Source: Hydractinia symbiolongicarpus (Eukaryota > Cnidaria > Hydrozoa > Anthoathecata > Hydractiniidae). Taken from it: a stretch of DNA of 64,000 nt. A model generated the notes under the pieces. The model searched no databases and was not told the origin of the DNA. It saw only the letters and a program-made list of their open reading frames with translations. Made by a program: the position numbers and the translations under genes. This document shows, piece by piece, positions 1 through 11,700 of the stretch. Where the stretch lies: NCBI RefSeq assembly GCF_029227915.1, contig NC_079888.1, forward strand, positions 10,649,001 through 10,713,000, read 5' to 3'. Each line of letters starts with the position of its first letter. The stretch's first letter is position 1.

Positions 1-365
1 GTATGTTGTATGCAGCACAATTAAAATGGTAGTCTTTGCTACGATGAAGTAATTATGGCAAAAAATATTTTATGCAATAGAATATATATACATCTCTATC
101 TTCGGCATTTCATTTTTAGTCGAAAAGTTACTAATTTAACCATAGACATTTGAAAAGCATTTACTGCTAAACTTTATTTTTCTGAACGAGAAATCAAAGG
201 GGCTACTTCTAAAAAGTCCATACATGCTTTTCAAACTAGTTAGCCTTGCATCATTGCATTGGTTTCATCAAATGAAAAATGGAAACTATCCTTAAGGAAA
301 TTTTTGAAGCAACAGATTAGAACAACGAAGAAAATTATTAAAGTTAAAATGAGGAAGATACTAAC
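1..365. other. Intron sequence of the phosphoesterase gene; no exon recognised
   Basis: This stretch follows the third exon's donor in the direction of transcription. I could not identify a next exon with the expected phosphoesterase motifs. The open frame that overlaps the third exon on the same strand (240..449) is in another frame and has no recognisable content. Confidence 0.5.
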
Positions 366-3244
366 AGAAAATTGGTAAGGCATAATATCCACCCTTGTTA
401 AACGATTTTCGAAACGAATCCAAATGCTTTTTATTGTCATTGTTGCCACGAAAGATGTAAGGTTCCCACGTTAGGCGAAGTTCGGAATAAAAGTCTTCTC
501 GATCTTTCTTGGTAACAGGTGGTTCATTGTGCTTCTCAAGGTCATTATTTCCTGAAACACACAAGATAAAAACTGTTAACAACTTGTGACAAATCCATCT
601 GAACAATAATGTCTTTTTCTGTTTCAATGGATACATTATTAAAATCCAAGATCTCGAATTATTTCTCTGTCCCTATTTAGTGTTTCAGAAGTCAAAATTT
701 AATAGTCTGTGTATTTTATTAGTTCAGACTAATAAATTACGTCGAACAGCCAAAAGTCTTTGTACCAATCACTTTTCATTTATATCATACAAATACATAT
801 TTCATCTCAAACGTCGTTCAAGGCGAATCTCCACCGGATAAACTTTAATTGGCGAATTCGGTCGCGAAAATCTTTTTTGACTAAACGGGAATCAAAAGAT
901 AGGCAGCGAATTTAACGTGGAATGAACACAGACTTTTGAGTGTTAAAAACAACATGATCATTGTGAAGGTTTTCCAGTAATATATTTTCCTAAAAATAAT
1001 TTCGCACTGACTAGTTCAAATGAAAAATACTTCGCCGCTGAAAAGTGGGACCTTTCTACAAAGAAAAAGTTACATTTTTACATGGAAATTCTCCTTCAAG
1101 TCCAGTTTCCTACTTGACTTTTTAATCCACATAAATAAAACAATTGGAGTTCCTAATGCTCAAAGAATAATAAAAATTCTTGTACATATAAAAATTGATT
1201 TATTTAGAAAAATACCGTAAATTTCCAGAACAAATATCAGAACTTTTAAATATAAAAAAGTATTTATCGGGAGCCTGTTTCCCATGAAGATTCTAATCAT
1301 CTTTTTCGGCGGTCTGTGGTTGATTCTTTTCAATAAGTATACCTGAATTTCACTATAATTACTGCTAATGGAAAACTTACCTACTGCAAAATACACTGGA
1401 ATATCCGTGATAGAGTTTCCAATAATATCTGAGCTATTGATCAGCGATCGCATAACATTTTCCTTCGTGGTCCCTTCCAGTTCGAAATCAGAATAACCAT
1501 GCGCCACTTGATCTCCTAAAGAAATACAAATATTCATTTCAATTATTTTTCAGACCTGTCAACTTCTTTGATTCTAAATTTAGTTAATAACCTTTTTTAA
1601 AAAAAAAAAACCATCTTCTCTTCATGAACGTCGTCAGGTTGGTTTTGGAAGCAGTTAGGCCTCTTTCTATTAAGGTGTTTATGAAGCAGACCCAGCGTTT
1701 GGACTTCGGCGCTAAATACGCCCGATTTCATTATATTAAAGATGTTAGCTTTAGATTTTTTATTGGTTATTAACTTTCGCCGGCAGAAACTTTTGGGGTT
1801 TTTTTTAGATCAGCAAAACGCGTAGGTTTTTTCACGCGAAGTAGTGATGGATATTTTTTAAAGCGCAAAAGTTTACTCATAATACAAAACATTAACATTA
1901 ATGGTGCACGCTTTTCATTATGGTGAATTACCTTTGATGAGATTTACAGAATAAAGATTTTTAACTTTTAAAAAAAGCTTTATTTTAAATTCGCAAAAGT
2001 TTTTTCCCCGAAATTTGTTTAGTCAAGATTTTCACGTCGTTTCGACACATGAAAGTTTCTGCCTGCGATACTTCTGCCCTCTGCAAACGCTTGGAAGTTT
2101 ACTTGTCCACAGTAAACTCCAGCGACCTCAAAGTAATTCTATTGCGTATGCCACATAACACACAACAAAGAAGTCCCTTCAATTAGCGGACACTATTGAT
2201 GCAAAAAGTGTCTGCCTTCTGCAAAGTTTTTTAATGTCTGTCAAATGATAACAAAAATATAAACATAAAAAATATCTAACTAGCTAAGATGTGATTGACA
2301 AAAATACTGTCACGATAATTAGATCAAATTCATGGGAACGAAACAATTGACCATATTTGACCATATTCCACGAAACGTTTTTACGGCCAACGAAATTGGT
2401 TAATTAATTAGTTTAATAAGATTAAAGCTATACACTGCTCAATTTTTATGTTATAAAATCTTTGGGCCGTCCGCTAATTCAAGGGTAAAAAAGGCCATAT
2501 TTACCATTTTTCGCAAAAGGTATCATGCGCTAAATAGTTGTCCGCCTTTTAGAAAGCTTTTTATAAGAGCTTGATCAGAAAACGGCCAGTAAAAAAATAT
2601 TAAAAGCTCTCCACATGCTTTTAAAGTCTTCATGTAAAAAAACCTTATATGAACTAAGCGAATTATATTCTAATTCGTAAACCCAAACTTATATATAGTA
2701 GAGTCGTCTAGAAAGACTTGTGAGTAATCTAGAAAACTCACCCAATGTAATAACTTATATCACATGATATCGAAGTGGCGAAAGAGCAAAAATAAGTTCA
2801 TTTCTTTTCTTTTCCATGCATAGCAAGAAATATCCTACCTGTCATTAAAATGAATTCCATTCCTACTTCATCATTTTTAACCATAGCTGTGTTTTTACTT
2901 GCTATATCTGTAGTTAGAGCGTCCAACAAATCCACTGGTGTGTCGCATTTCACACGTCCATATGTTGCAGACGACTCCGTTTGATCTGGCTCGTCGTTTG
3001 AGGAATTCTTTTGTGAAGATAATGCTACCGTGCGACACATATTTTCTTCAATTGCGTTGGACACAGTTGGGTCAAAGTACAAATCAAGATGTGTGTCCGA
3101 AAGATGAAAAAATCTTCTCACGTCTTTCGGATTTTCAACTTCACTCTTCACACTTACGGGAATACGTTGATGGTGTAGAAGTTTGCTTGTAATCATTCCA
3201 AACACACTAAGCAGTATAAAGCATATCGATAACTTCGCTGCCAT
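366..3244 (-). CDS. Secreted acid-sphingomyelinase-like / endopolyphosphatase-type metallophosphoesterase, first three coding exons (3' end outside window)
   Basis: Exons, in transcription order: 3244..2839, 1515..1381 and 551..366, joined by GT-AG introns (donors AG|GTAGG, AG|GTAAG, T|GTTAGT; acceptors TTTAG|G and TTTCAG|G). All three junctions are phase 1 and the frame stays open for 242 residues. Residues 1-20 form a hydrophobic signal peptide. The calcineurin-like metal-binding blocks appear in order: SDTHLD (D50, H52), TGDQVAH across junction 1, and AVGNND across junction 2. The text after GNND (KHN, then LTWEPYIF, then SFNKGGYY) recalls the endopolyphosphatase/acid-sphingomyelinase-like branch; GNND rather than GNHE is typical of endopolyphosphatases. 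Such enzymes are lumenal or secreted and hydrolyse phosphoesters or polyphosphate. The C-terminal histidine motifs lie beyond base 1, so substrate class is not settled. The start is the first ATG before the signal peptide, 9 bases after a possible 3' splice site. Confidence 0.88.
1516..2838 (-). other. Intron 1 of the phosphoesterase gene
   Basis: A 1323-base intron with GTAGGA donor and TTTAG acceptor on the minus strand. It contains AT-rich sequence with scattered TTCGCAAAAG/TTTCGCG-like words (around 1800-2000 and 2510) that recur elsewhere in the window (near 840-880, 58960-59010 and 60350-60400), suggesting pieces of a dispersed repeat. No coding content was seen. Confidence 0.6.
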
Positions 3245-3551
3245 CGTGCTTACCTAAGAAACCCAAAAACGAGATCTTAGCGAGCTAGTTAGCTATGCAT
3301 GATTTTCTAAATATGTGGCAATGAATATTGAAAAAGTTTACATCATAATAAAAAGGATGCAATCAATTGGGAGTAATATTTTAGGAAACAAGTTTTTAAT
3401 ACGTTTGACTACTTTGACAACGAATTTAACCTGATAGTGTCATGAACAATCTGATATATGTCTTCTCATTGATTCTTTAAATCTCTCCCATTCTCTCTTT
3501 GTGTTGCCGTCCGTAACGTATGTCGCGAAAGAAAAAGATTCATAGTGAATA

Positions 3552-3685
3552 CAATGGAATCTCTCTATCTCGACTACTCTCTACCTCGAACCAAAGTCTC
3601 GTCCCTTTGTGGTCCGCCTAAGGTATTTTCCTTTCTTTATCTCGCACTTTCTCCCTTGCGAGTTCGATATAGAGAGATTCCACTG
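3552..3685. mobile_element. Pogo/Tigger-like MITE with TA target duplication
   Basis: The left end reads CAATGGAATCTCTCTATCTC and the right end, reverse-complemented, CAGTGGAATCTCTCTATATC, giving an inverted repeat of about 22 bases with few mismatches. Both ends are flanked by TA (3550-3551 and 3686-3687). The element is 134 bases and has no coding capacity. CAGTGGA starts with TA duplication are typical of the pogo/Tigger branch of Tc1-mariner transposons. Eroded relatives may lie near 26890-26975 (tttgcgagttagagatgaag) and 35485-35510 (taggtattttcctttttctt). Confidence 0.75.
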
Positions 3686-3885
3686 TATTTTGGAACATAT
3701 GTTATACATTGACATTTAAGCAGAAAAAAGTCACTTGATTATATTATTTGCGTGGCTTTAGATTGTGTGCTTAATGAGGAACATAATCATGCTCTGCCTA
3801 CTCAAGGTACAATTAAAACAGCAACGGAATAATGATTGTCGCGAGTATTATATATGCAACCTGGTATCCAGTTCTAGTGATCCCC

Positions 3886-5134
3886 GTGTTACACCAGGAT
3901 ATGTCGCAATCAACGGTAAATGTCGCAACGTCGCCGGTAAATGTCGCAAGTCAACAGTAAATGTCGCAAACCCAACCGTAAATGCCGCAACAGCAAATGT
4001 CGCACCAAAATAGATGATCAACGGTAAATGTGGCACAGTTAGAAATCACCATATTACTATCAAAATGTTCTACAACATAAGTATCACTGAGGGAAGGAAT
4101 AAAAACTTTGAAGAAGCTAAAAGGTTTTTCTTACATATGCAAATAATCCTAACAAACTAAACTTTAATGTTATCTCGAAATAAACACCACCAAAAGGCCA
4201 CTTCCTTACGATTTTGTAATGAGTGTAATGAAAGGGAAGACGTTAAAACAAAAGTTCGATAAATCGTCAAAGTAAACTTAAAACATAAAAAGAAAAAATG
4301 TAATATAAACAAGTTTTTAGAAGCCTTTATTGTTTGGGTCAAGTGATGGATAGTATTGCAAACCACCCCTATCGCTGGTATTTTCTTATCGCGGACTTCT
4401 GCAGTGCCGTTCGATCAACTACTGGTGTTTCAAAACGGTTATATACTCTTCTTCGGTAAGAGCTTTTATGGTCCTCTCATTAACAGCAGACGCGCCTCCA
4501 AAATAAGCGAGAAAAGCTACAAGCATTACTACACTCTTCATCGTTTCAAGAATGCACGATTCACAAGTATCTAATATTGCTGGTGTCCTTTAAATCAAAG
4601 TCCTAAATTCAGTCCGGTTAAAAACGCCAAGTTAATTAAATACGACTGAAAAATATTTCTATGCTGACAGTAATATGAACACTCTCTGTAATCTTCTATA
4701 GCACATCTAATTTCAAGGCAATCAAAACTCGCAACAGTTTGAAAGTTCAAAAGATAGTTCATTGTTTCAATACCTGTAACAATAGGGACACGCGCCGCTA
4801 TTCGAAATTTATAATGCAAAACTATCACATTGAGCATTATTATGAAGGGTGCAGGTGGTTTATTCTTTCTTTACAGTCAAGTGATATTTAAAATAATGTT
4901 ATTTAATCAAAAAAGTTTGAAACCATAAAAAAAATTGCGACATTTACTGTTAATTGTGAATTTCTGTGCGACATTTACTGTTGATTTTAACGTTAGATGC
5001 ACAAAATTATTTGCGACATTTACCGTTGGGTTTGCGACATTTACTGTTGATTTGCGACATTTACCGGCGACGTTGCGACATTTACCGTTGATTGCGACAT
5101 TTCACGTTGATTGCGACATATCCTGATGTAACAC
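3886..5134. mobile_element. DNA transposon (non-autonomous) with long inverted ends made of periodic GTCGCAA units
   Basis: The left end GTGTTACACCAGGATATGTC and the reverse complement of the right end GTGTTACATCAGGATATGTC match almost perfectly, and the match continues inward for about 150 bases. Each arm is a run of roughly 20-base units carrying GTCGCAA next to CGGTAAAT: about 7 units on the left (3900-4036) and 8 on the right (4937-5120). The interior shows no transposase. No clear target-site duplication was found, so the superfamily is not assigned. Repeated subterminal units usually serve as transposase binding sites. Confidence 0.8.
4419..4541 (-). CDS. Small signal-peptide ORF (40 residues) inside the transposon; hypothetical
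   Basis: An ATG at 4541 opens a 40-codon frame. It begins MKSVVMLVAFLAYFGGASA, a near-ideal signal peptide with an ASA|VN cleavage site, followed by NERTIKALTEEEYITVLKHQ and a TAG. A possible donor (GAAGA|GTATAT) lies within the EEE codons, so this could also be the first exon of a larger secreted protein. It sits between the inverted arms of the 3886..5134 element. No homologue is recognised. It may be a captured host exon, a genuine small secreted peptide, or chance. Confidence 0.35.
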   Translation of the reverse strand: MKSVVMLVAFLAYFGGASAVNERTIKALTEEEYITVLKHQ

Positions 5135-8100
5135 CCTGAAGCATTTTATATGTTCTTGCAACGGAGCAGTTTTGTGAGCACATCATAGGCATAGCCTTGA
5201 GAACAAGGTTTATATGAAACTTTTTTAATGAATAAGCATCCTTTCTTATGTGCTTATTAAAGTCCATTTCGTGCACAAATGAATAAGTTTGGGTGGTGCT
5301 TGAGTCAATGTTATGATTTTTTTTAATATCAACCGTCTTTTTAATTCGGCGGTTGCATTATGTTTGTGTGGCATAATCAGCCTTTTAGTCGCTTCTCCGG
5401 TTGCCAAACAATCGAAATTAGCTTTTTTAGTAAACTTTAATATAAAGTAGTGGAACGTTCACTCAAATAAGCATTCAACTTACCTATTGCTCTCAATGAA
5501 ACTTTAGTTTCAATGCCAACATTATAATTCTGAGATTTCAACATACTTGAAATTATACAGGATACATATTTAACGAAGAAATGCAACACACGTATAAAAC
5601 AATCTTTTACTCAAAACATTTAGAAGAATGTTCAAAAAGGTTTGACAATAATGTTCTTACAAAATTTGTGCTCAATAGAGCATGATTTTAAAAAATTTTC
5701 CATGCATTTACACTGCTTTAGAATCTCGTTTAACATTCGCCCTTTTTGTACGATACTGAGCACTTTAAATTTTCAGTAGTGTAATTTTAAATGCCCACAG
5801 TCACTGTACAGGCTTTTTCTTTTATAAAAATATGCTTTATATATCACGCTGAAAATTTAGAGTAAAGAACAATAGGCCTATGGTGTCGGAGAATAGAGAA
5901 ATAAGCATAATGACCAGCTCTGTAAGAATTTTGATATTCTAATAAAAAAGTGGCACAGAAAATTTATATTTTCAAAAAGGGAAGGCAAACACCAAAATGT
6001 GTGCAATCGTTGCAACGATAAAAATAAAAGAAAGATGTTGCTCATTTGTATTCAGGTTTATTTCAAAAATGCAACCATACAGACAATTTAATCTATTACA
6101 CTGCTTCTTTAAAAATATATCTATGGAATTTTAAACATACATATCTCTAAGCAAACAAAAGAAGATTTGCTTTTAGAAGTAGTGAAAAAGGACGACAGAA
6201 TGTCTTCATATCCCCAGATCAATAAAATTTTTCTTACCATACACTTAACAACGATTGCTGTTATTTTTTGCTTAGTATCTTCATGTAAAATTATTTGTTA
6301 ACATATCGTCGATCATGCAAACTTCCTTGTAAGTTTATTATCCATGTCAAAAATTGTACATCAATCATGCTACAAGTGCTTTAGCCTATCATGCTTCAGT
6401 AAGTCTTACTTCCTCTTTTCTCTAGCACTAAGGCTGAATAAAAAGTTAAAATGGCGATAATTAATGTGTGGATAATTAGACGAGGTGAAAAAAATAGGGG
6501 ATCATGTGAAATCGTTGAACATTTAGCTATTCTATTATTCGTTTTGCCATACATGCAAATACTTTATTTTGCCTGGCAAGTATTTCTGGTAAAAAAATAA
6601 GTATATGTGAAACTTCCATTTAGTTGAAAAATTAATATCTTTTCACCTATGTTTCTAATGAATTAAAGTCGAACTTTTCAGATTTGGTATCTCACCAATT
6701 TCTAAAATTTGATCATGGCATCATCGATATTTATTAACGTTTAACCATGTCATCAATATTAAGAAGCCTATGCATTCTGCCGCATTGATTTAGGTACATG
6801 TCTTCACTTCCTCGAACAAACATAATGTTCCTAGTCTAGTTAACTCAGCTTTCTTCAAGGCTATCAAATTCAGTTTCTCTCAAACAAAAGCTTATACGCA
6901 AACAAATGTCAGAGCAAATCCCTAAAATTCAAATCCAACTCATAGCAAACTACTCCGAATTGCAATCAACCAATGAGCGCAAAGTCGGCTTGATCACTTC
7001 TTACATTTGTGTGCCCGATGAACGACTTTTAGTCTGAAATAGAGGAACAACAGTTATTATTAAGAGAGCCTTCTTTACCTAGTGCGAAATTTTACGGGTT
7101 CGACCGTTGAACACATTCCGGGCATTAGAGTTTCGGCGTCGAACAAATTCTTTGGTGCATCCTTAGCACGGAGTGTTTTTTATATAGAGAGGATTATTTG
7201 TGTCTAGAATTTTGTTTAAGAAAAAATCACATTATAATGTTCCTGTAGAATGTTTAGCTAGGATACTTACACTTACAATAAGGGACCTGTAGTATACACC
7301 TAATTCTAGTAAAAAGGTTAGTCATACTCCTCTCCAGGCTCTCTTTTCCCTTTTTGAAATAAAGATAGGTAGATTTCTATATAGAGATATCTTCGGGCCA
7401 AGCTCAATACGGTTACTTAATGTTAACAATTCCTTATATAGATATATGACTTTTATAAACGGAGAAAATCGGAGAAATTAAAGTCAAGTGGCAAAGTGAA
7501 GTAGCAAGTTAACCCAAAAAAGGCTACACATTCTTCGTGCGTTCCCCGATATCAACAATGCAAAGGCGCTGAGGACGAGTTTGAATACATGATGTAGCTG
7601 CACGGCAAACCTGGAAATTATTTTCCAATATATTGGAAGAGTTTCAATAAAACAATTTTTGTTCTCAAAAAATGTGTTAGGTCGTAAGGGGTGAAGGAAT
7701 TCATAAAGATTTTTAGTTCAGTTCCATATATATATTCTTGTTATAAAAAGGTAAGGGAATTGTTCATCCAACGGGGTGGCTCAATTTAAATATGTTATAT
7801 ATATAAAAATAAAAAGTATTTATTTGCCAAGATAAAAATGCCAGTTGCCCTGTAAATGTTAAATGAAAAAAAAAAAACGAAAAAACTTGCAACCGAGTTT
7901 GAATAATAATAGTTCGGAATCTAGGCTAGTTTAAAAATGCAACATTAGCTCGAAATTGTGAAGTATTTAAAAGGGAAATTGCCAATTAGAAATAATGTTC
8001 TGTAGCTTGTTTTGAAGGACACAGCTATAATGTCGGTAAGCAGAAAAAAGCAGGTTGCAAAGTTAAAAAACAAACAAACAAACAAACACAAATGTTCAAA

Positions 8101-8634
8101 CTACTAGCTATAAACAAACGTAACAACAGTTCTGCAAAATAACTTAACAGAATATTTTCTTAAAAAGCTTGAAATCAATTTATAACCATAATGGCTGCTT
8201 CACAGCTTAATGGCATCATATATGGTGCGAATGGCAATTTAGCGCAAAGCATTTAGATACAGGCTTAAAATCTTTTTTTATTTACCAAACAAGAAAACAA
8301 AAAATGAAAAATAAAAAAAAAAATACATAAAAATGATGTTATTATATTACTGTGTTTTACTTCTGCTTTAACTGTACAGAATAAGTTTAAATGTCTTGAA
8401 AGTTTTGCACATTATTTTCTTTCTTAGGTTACGACTTTTGGCGAAAAGCGTTCACGTTGCTGTTGATATCAGTGGAAGATGTTTCCCCCCATTTTTCCAA
8501 TTCGTTATTCTCTTCTAACAGCACACGACACGCGCCATGTTCTTGATGTGACAATATGTTATTCCTATTGCGTCTTACTTAACTTTTTTTGCTGACGCTG
8601 AAAACTTACATCAATTTTAACGCATGGGTACACT
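5135..8634. other. Gene-free AT-rich spacer
   Basis: No open frame with protein-like content was seen on either strand. It lies downstream of the adhesion-molecule gene (minus strand) and upstream of the phosphoesterase gene. Only short simple repeats stand out, for example AAACAAAC units near 8070-8095 and A-runs near 7866 and 8310. Confidence 0.6.
8277..8282 (-). terminator. Candidate poly(A) signal AATAAA for the adhesion-molecule gene
   Basis: The minus strand reads AATAAA about 350 bases downstream of the TGA stop at 8635. It is the closest canonical hexamer I found. In such AT-rich DNA a hexamer can occur by chance, so this is only a candidate; another lies near 7820. Confidence 0.35.
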
Positions 8635-8753
8635 TCATCTTGGAACCAATATGGCCACCAATATTAGTATAATGATGACGTAGTTAGTTATTTTTAACTC
8701 GTTACTACGACTTTTTGACTTTTCATTTGAGCCTGCAATGGTCTTTGGTTTTT
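8635..8753 (-). CDS. IgCAM exon 17: C-terminal hydrophobic tail, probable GPI signal
   Basis: The acceptor TTTTTAG|AA joins in phase 1 to give EKPKTIAGSNEKSKSRSNEL, then KITNYVIIILILVAILVPR and TGA. A small-residue stretch (AGSN or SRSN), a polar spacer and about 13 hydrophobic residues at the extreme C-terminus are the layout of a GPI attachment signal. Only Pro-Arg follows the hydrophobic run, so there is no cytoplasmic tail and no ankyrin-binding FIGQY motif. A tail-less membrane anchor is the alternative. Confidence 0.82.
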
Positions 8754-11700
8754 CTAAAAACAAAACAAAACAAAATAATTAATAATAATAATTAATGAGT
8801 ATTTTTTTCGGACTAAACGTAATTAAAACCCTTTGTCAATTTATTGACAGCGGTTTGGGTTAAAATGAACTTCTAACGACTTGGCTTAACCGTTTTCCGT
8901 CAACCCTCAAACTTATCTTTGATAAAAAAAGAGCTGCAATACATGAAGTGCATCTTAGAGCTCATTAAGGTTTATGATCGGGTATTTTTCTATCCCTAAA
9001 CGTCACATTATTTTAAAGCATTTTTACCTGTAGCTTTGCTTTTCGTTCTTGTCTTGGTAATATCTGAACGTGGACCAATGCCATAATCATTTTGTACTGC
9101 GATTTGAATGTAATACGTGGTATGCTCTTCCAAGTTCTTAATAGTAGTGGCAACATCGTCACGATCTTCCCACATTGCGCGAACTTTTTCTGAAACTCCT
9201 TTACTTCGGTAAAATATCTAAAGAGTTGTTTGTTTACAAAACACAAAGTCAATTGATTCAGAATTTTAGGAAGGAAAAGACACTCGGAAATAGCAGAATA
9301 AGCTTAAATTGAATTTGAAGGTCACACATATGCTATGCAAAGGCCTATTTTAGGTTTTTTCCTTCAGCCCTAATGTTTAATTTTTGTCCTTATTAGCGAA
9401 ATTAGGCTGAAACATTCTTAACATGAAGTTAACTTCAGGAGAGAAATAAAAATTTCATTTCTATTCTTTATATAGTCTTCATAAATGTGTACATAATTTC
9501 GAGCGAAATGAAACTCATTTTGGTGTTGATTTCATTTCGCTCTAAAAATATTCACGTAAACACGATTTATCCTAAATGAAACTATTACACGTGTACAAGG
9601 TTATTGTACATGTTCAAAAGGTTTCTGTGCATGTGTTCAAAGTCATTAGGCATGTGCAGTATCCAATACCCCGATATAAAAATCTCCATGTAAACACAAC
9701 GAAATTTCATTACGGGTTAAAATCTCACTTCGTGTAAATCTCATTTCAGGTCCATTTTAAAGCTACCTTAGAAAGCCTAATACAATTAACATTTGATGAA
9801 ATTCTAGGTCATAGCTTTATAAATTATAAGCTGAATCAGTTATTACCATGTAACCTGTGATATCTACAGCAGAAACCGGTGTCCACGATAATCCAATAGC
9901 ATTGTGACCCACTGATGCAACGTTAGGTTTTTCAGGTTTTATTTTTGGTACTGAAATAGATAAGAAAAGATTTATACAGGCTAGTTGATATTTCAATGAC
10001 ATACTAATAATACAAGACAGTAAATGTAACAATTATATTAAGTTTCATTTATTCGAAAAAACAAAGATCTAAAAAATTCAGGATGAAGAAAACGTCGCTA
10101 GGCTTAGTTAGATCTGCAAATGACCTTTTTCAACAATAAAAAGAACTGACATGGTGAACGTGAAGGCTTTAAGTTGTCGTGCTTCACAGCTTTCCAGCGA
10201 ATGCAACAAATGTCAAAAGGGGTAGTGCCTTGATTAATTCTTATAATATACTGAGAATTTCAGAAATTATTGCATTTTCGGCATGTCAAAGTCAATAAAA
10301 TTCAATTTATACACACATACCTCTTGAGAAGTCAAATTGTACTTCTGCATAACTTCCTTCCCCTGCATTGTTAACCGCGGAAAGTTTAAATCTATACAAT
10401 TTAGATGGTGATAAATCTTGCAACAAGTGTGATGTTTTTGTAATTTGCAATGTTTCAGATACTTCAATTCCACTTGACGTTTGATATCTGAGAATGTATT
10501 TGATTAATTCACCATGCGCGTACAGTGGTTCATCCCATGATAATTTTATATAAGTATTGCTAGCTTCAGTGACTTGAAAATTAGCAGGCTGAGTTGGTTC
10601 TAAACGGTAAAATATTTTTAGAATAACATTTCAACTGAAAATACGCCAACAGGTACAAGAGGTTAAATCAGCGCTTATGTCTTACTTGCTTCCGGGGTTC
10701 TAATGGGACCAATTCGAAAGCTTTCTGGTCCATTACCAGCATCATTGTATGCCATCACTGCAAAGTAATACTCCGTATATGGTCGTAATCTAACAATCGT
10801 GGCTCTATTTGTTTTTGATCTTATGTAGTTTTCATTGCTGCCGTACGTTGAACTCGACTTTTGCCAATATAGTAACTAAAATGAGCAATATTACAGTGAA
10901 ATCTAACAATATCGCAAACATTGACCTTTTTTAAAAAAAACATATCACAAATCTAAAATAATACATTACGAATCCAAACTTATATAATTACGACTCATTT
11001 GTTTCAATATGGGGAAAGCTTTACCTTATATCCTTTCATATGTCCACGAAGTCGAGTACGAGTCGTAGAAACGTTATTCCAAGTGGCCAAAGCAGTTTTA
11101 GGAGATAGAATTTTCACTTTCAGATTATCTGGTGCAACTAGTGGTCCTGAAATTAAAACAATATGTAGCTATTAGCTATACGTGTTAGAGATTTACGATG
11201 TGGACTATACCTTTTTTACAGTTTGGGCTGATCTTATTGAAATAGGTCAAGGTAAAGGCTATTAAAAAGGGATATAAAATACAACTTACTTCGTTCTCCA
11301 GTATATGCAGTTTGCACTGGGCTTTTTGGTCCGAAACCTTCATTGTTTTTAGCCTGTACTTGAAATTCATATTTTTTGTAGTACGAGTCCTGATTGTGGA
11401 ATTGCAATACTACATAATTCTGCCCGTCTTCAATAATATTTGAGACCATATCATATGTGCCATTCACTTCTCGATGATAGACAATGTATTTTATGTCAGG
11501 AGCATTCTGATCTATTTCTGCTAAAGGCTGTATAAGAGAGGAAGAGAAAAATATAATGTAAAGAACAAAATGTACAAATAATGAGCTGGCAGAGTCGTAC
11601 AGACCTAGAAGGTCGGATGAAGTCTGTCGATCATTATAACATGAGGGGAGAATTACGCAGGTGTAGCCTTTTTAGCTGATCCGGGGTTTCAAGTTTTCTG

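Noticed and set aside
3897-4036. CRISPR-like regularly spaced repeats (also 4937-5120, 51551-51715, 53258-53495)
   Set aside because: Units are short, contiguous and mirrored as inverted arms at both ends of elements in a eukaryotic genome; they are transposon ends.
4595-4837. Minus-strand ORF with spaced cysteines (C-x3-C-x7-C-x3-C) upstream of the signal-peptide ORF
   Set aside because: It lies on the wrong side of the signal peptide for one transcript, and cysteine spacing alone does not support a peptide family.
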